In this document: one piece after another, positions 45,674 to 46,864 of the stretch
Layout of the letters: each line of letters starts with the position of its first letter
How positions within the stretch are numbered: position 1 is the first letter of the stretch
Origin: Planktomarina sp.
GTDB lineage: Bacteria; Pseudomonadota; Alphaproteobacteria; Rhodobacterales; Rhodobacteraceae
Direction of reading: 5' to 3'
NCBI GenBank assembly: GCA_020630595.1
Contig: JAHDBC010000020.1
Location: forward strand, 1-46,864
Length of the DNA: 46,864 nucleotides
Position numbers and translations under genes: made by a program
The notes under the pieces: model-generated
The model's database searches: none
What the model was told of the DNA's origin: nothing
The model's input: only the letters and a program-made list of their open reading frames with translations

Positions 45674-46576
45674 ATGATAAAAAGTCAGGTAACGCTTAAG
45701 CAACTTGAAGCCTTTGCCTTTGTCGTGGACACGGGCACGTTCCGGGCTGCCGCGACAGCGTTGGGCACTACACAGCCCAACATATCGTCGCGGATTGCGG
45801 CTTTGGAAACCGCATTGGACGTTGCGCTTTTGTATCGCGATGCAGGCTCTGTGCGCCTAACCAAACGGGGGCGCGAACTTCTTGGGTTGACCCGGGACAT
45901 TCTGCGCGCTGGCGAAGCCTTGTTAGAGGCCGCAGGACGGCAAGACATGATCGAAGAACGCCTGCGGCTGGGCGTCACGGAATTGGTCGCGTGCACGTGG
46001 CTGCAAACCTTCCTGCGGCAGGTGCGCCGCGAATATCCCAGCCTGCGCGTCGAACTTGAGGTCGATTTGTCCGGCCAGATCGAAGAACGCCTGCGCGAAG
46101 GCCAGATCGATTTGGCCCTGCAGAACGGGCCGTTTTCGTATCAGGCCACGGGCCAACAGACCTTGACGGAAGAAGCGTATCTGTGGGTCGCCAATGCTGA
46201 TCTTGCACGTGATCTTACAAAAGGAACATCGGTCGCGCGCTTTTTTGACAAGGCGGTGTTGACCCATGCCCGCCACACCGGCGCAGGGCGCGCACTGCAC
46301 GCATTGGCGGCAAAGCGCGGCTTTGATACTGGCAAAATCATCCATTCAAGCGCCCTGTCTGCGTGCCTTCCCATGGTCAGCGAAGGTTTGGGGGTCGCTC
46401 TCCTGCCTCGGTCGCTGGTGTTGGATGACGTCCAATCAGGCCAATTGAAAGAACTAAGATCAGATTGGACCGCGCCGCCACTGGCGTTTTTCGCCCGCTA
46501 CAACGCGGATCGTGCGCCACGCTTTGTGGCCAAAGCATGCGATATCGCCGCATCCATACGGCCTGCTGCGGCGTAG
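45674..46576 (+). CDS. LysR-family regulator
   Basis: A 300-residue LysR regulator. The DNA-binding domain is TLKQLEAFAFVVDTGTFRAAATALGTTQPNISSRIAALETALDVALLYRDAGSVRLTKRG (residues about 7-65). The effector domain follows, with RLRLGVTELVACTW and CLPMVSEGLGVALLPRSLV. It sits 88 bp downstream of the TcuA-like gene on the same strand. In Salmonella TcuR (LysR) controls tcuABC, so a parallel role is plausible, though a GntR operator already fronts this tcuA-like gene. Regulation of a gene outside the window is equally possible. Confidence 0.88.
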   Translation: MIKSQVTLKQLEAFAFVVDTGTFRAAATALGTTQPNISSRIAALETALDVALLYRDAGSVRLTKRGRELLGLTRDILRAGEALLEAAGRQDMIEERLRLGVTELVACTWLQTFLRQVRREYPSLRVELEVDLSGQIEERLREGQIDLALQNGPFSYQATGQQTLTEEAYLWVANADLARDLTKGTSVARFFDKAVLTHARHTGAGRALHALAAKRGFDTGKIIHSSALSACLPMVSEGLGVALLPRSLVLDDVQSGQLKELRSDWTAPPLAFFARYNADRAPRFVAKACDIAASIRPAAA

Positions 46577-46864
46577 GATGAATTCAGTTCATAAGGTCAA
46601 GAAAATCACTTGATTTGAATTCTGATCCCAGCGGTTCCTTTTTCGCCAAAATTCGGATCCACAGTCGGGATCACGATTAAGGCTGCGTCCGTTCGTCTTG
46701 GCGTCGATATTGTTGGCACGACTGCCAAGATCGGATTCCCGACCGGCTTTGGTCGCGGCGATATCCAGCCGCGACACGTGTCCCGGCTGGATCACCCATC
46801 CCCTGACCTAGCCGCCTGACTTTTTGAACGCCTGGTGCTGATCTTCAACCAAGCCAATCTTCCA
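46577..46864. other. Right-edge region without a recognised gene
   Basis: After the LysR stop no convincing coding region is visible. A 68-codon minus-strand frame (46589-46795) is of odd composition (many N, R, G, D) and has no recognisable domain. A separate minus-strand frame enters from the right edge and stops at 46808-46810; if real it is the last 18 codons of a gene lying outside. The stretch is rich in inverted repeats, including the 30-bp palindrome listed next. Confidence 0.4.
46763..46792. repeat. 30-bp near-perfect palindrome
   Basis: Two 15-base halves are complementary except for a single C-C mismatch at 46772/46783. The centre, GACACGTGTC, is a perfect 10-bp palindrome; the outer arms are ATCCAGCCG and CGGCTGGAT. 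There is no loop, so it is better suited to binding a symmetric protein or to cruciform formation than to an RNA terminator. No T run follows. Confidence 0.75.

Noticed and set aside
46589..46795. 68-codon minus-strand frame near the right edge
   Set aside because: No domain and unusual composition; runs through the 30-bp palindrome and has no clear RBS.

Overview
The window reads as chromosome of a marine Rhodobacterales bacterium of the Roseobacter type (a Loktanella/Yoonia/Octadecabacter-like genome is my guess, from gene style only). The reasons are moderate GC with compact gene packing, a monomeric NADP isocitrate dehydrogenase, an IclR-bhcABCD cluster closely resembling the one described in Paracoccus, tripartite tricarboxylate transporters, a membrane PuuD urate hydroxylase and alphaproteobacterial style regulators. 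No tRNA, rRNA, CRISPR, phage or transposase gene was found; this is metabolic accessory and core DNA, almost fully coding.

Layout. 0.3-9 kb: housekeeping genes, namely msrPQ (periplasmic methionine sulfoxide repair), a membrane-anchored FMN/glutamate-synthase-like protein, an SDR, a HAD phosphatase, clpB with a heat-shock-type promoter, a small conserved-looking ORF, pyrF and a small PLDc_N membrane protein. 9.1-11.3 kb: icd. 11.4-18.5 kb: a LacI regulator divergent from tctABC-sauS-sauT, a likely sulfoacetate uptake and activation operon (sulfoacetate to sulfoacetyl-CoA to sulfoacetaldehyde). The xsc gene needed for desulfonation is not in the window.

18.6-34.9 kb is a glyoxylate/glycine hub. 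It contains malate synthase G, (S)-ureidoglycine aminohydrolase, creatinase, the complete beta-hydroxyaspartate cycle (bhcR divergent from bhcA-bhcB-bhcC-bhcD), a MaeB-type malic enzyme, then the urate branch: a PuuE-UraD fusion, UraH, a LysR regulator and PuuD. Purine breakdown yields glyoxylate. Creatine breakdown yields sarcosine, hence glycine after demethylation elsewhere. The BHA cycle joins glyoxylate and glycine into aspartate/oxaloacetate, malate synthase gives a second exit, and malic enzyme drains malate to pyruvate. The creatinase gene has a leader that can form two mutually exclusive stems, one of which hides the ribosome-binding site. This is the most novel regulatory signal I see.

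35-46.6 kb is a second tricarboxylate-type catabolic region. A TctDE-like two-component system is divergent from a periplasmic binding protein, followed across a strong terminator-like hairpin by a fused TctA-TctB permease, a PrpF-family isomerase and a D-2-hydroxyacid dehydrogenase in a tightly overlapping operon. Facing it are a GntR regulator plus an AbrB-family membrane protein, a divergent TcuA-like FAD dehydrogenase with a perfect 9+9 palindromic operator between them, and a LysR regulator. The substrate is unproven; tricarballylate or an aconitate isomer is the best guess. The last 290 bases carry no gene I recognise but hold a 30-bp near-perfect palindrome.
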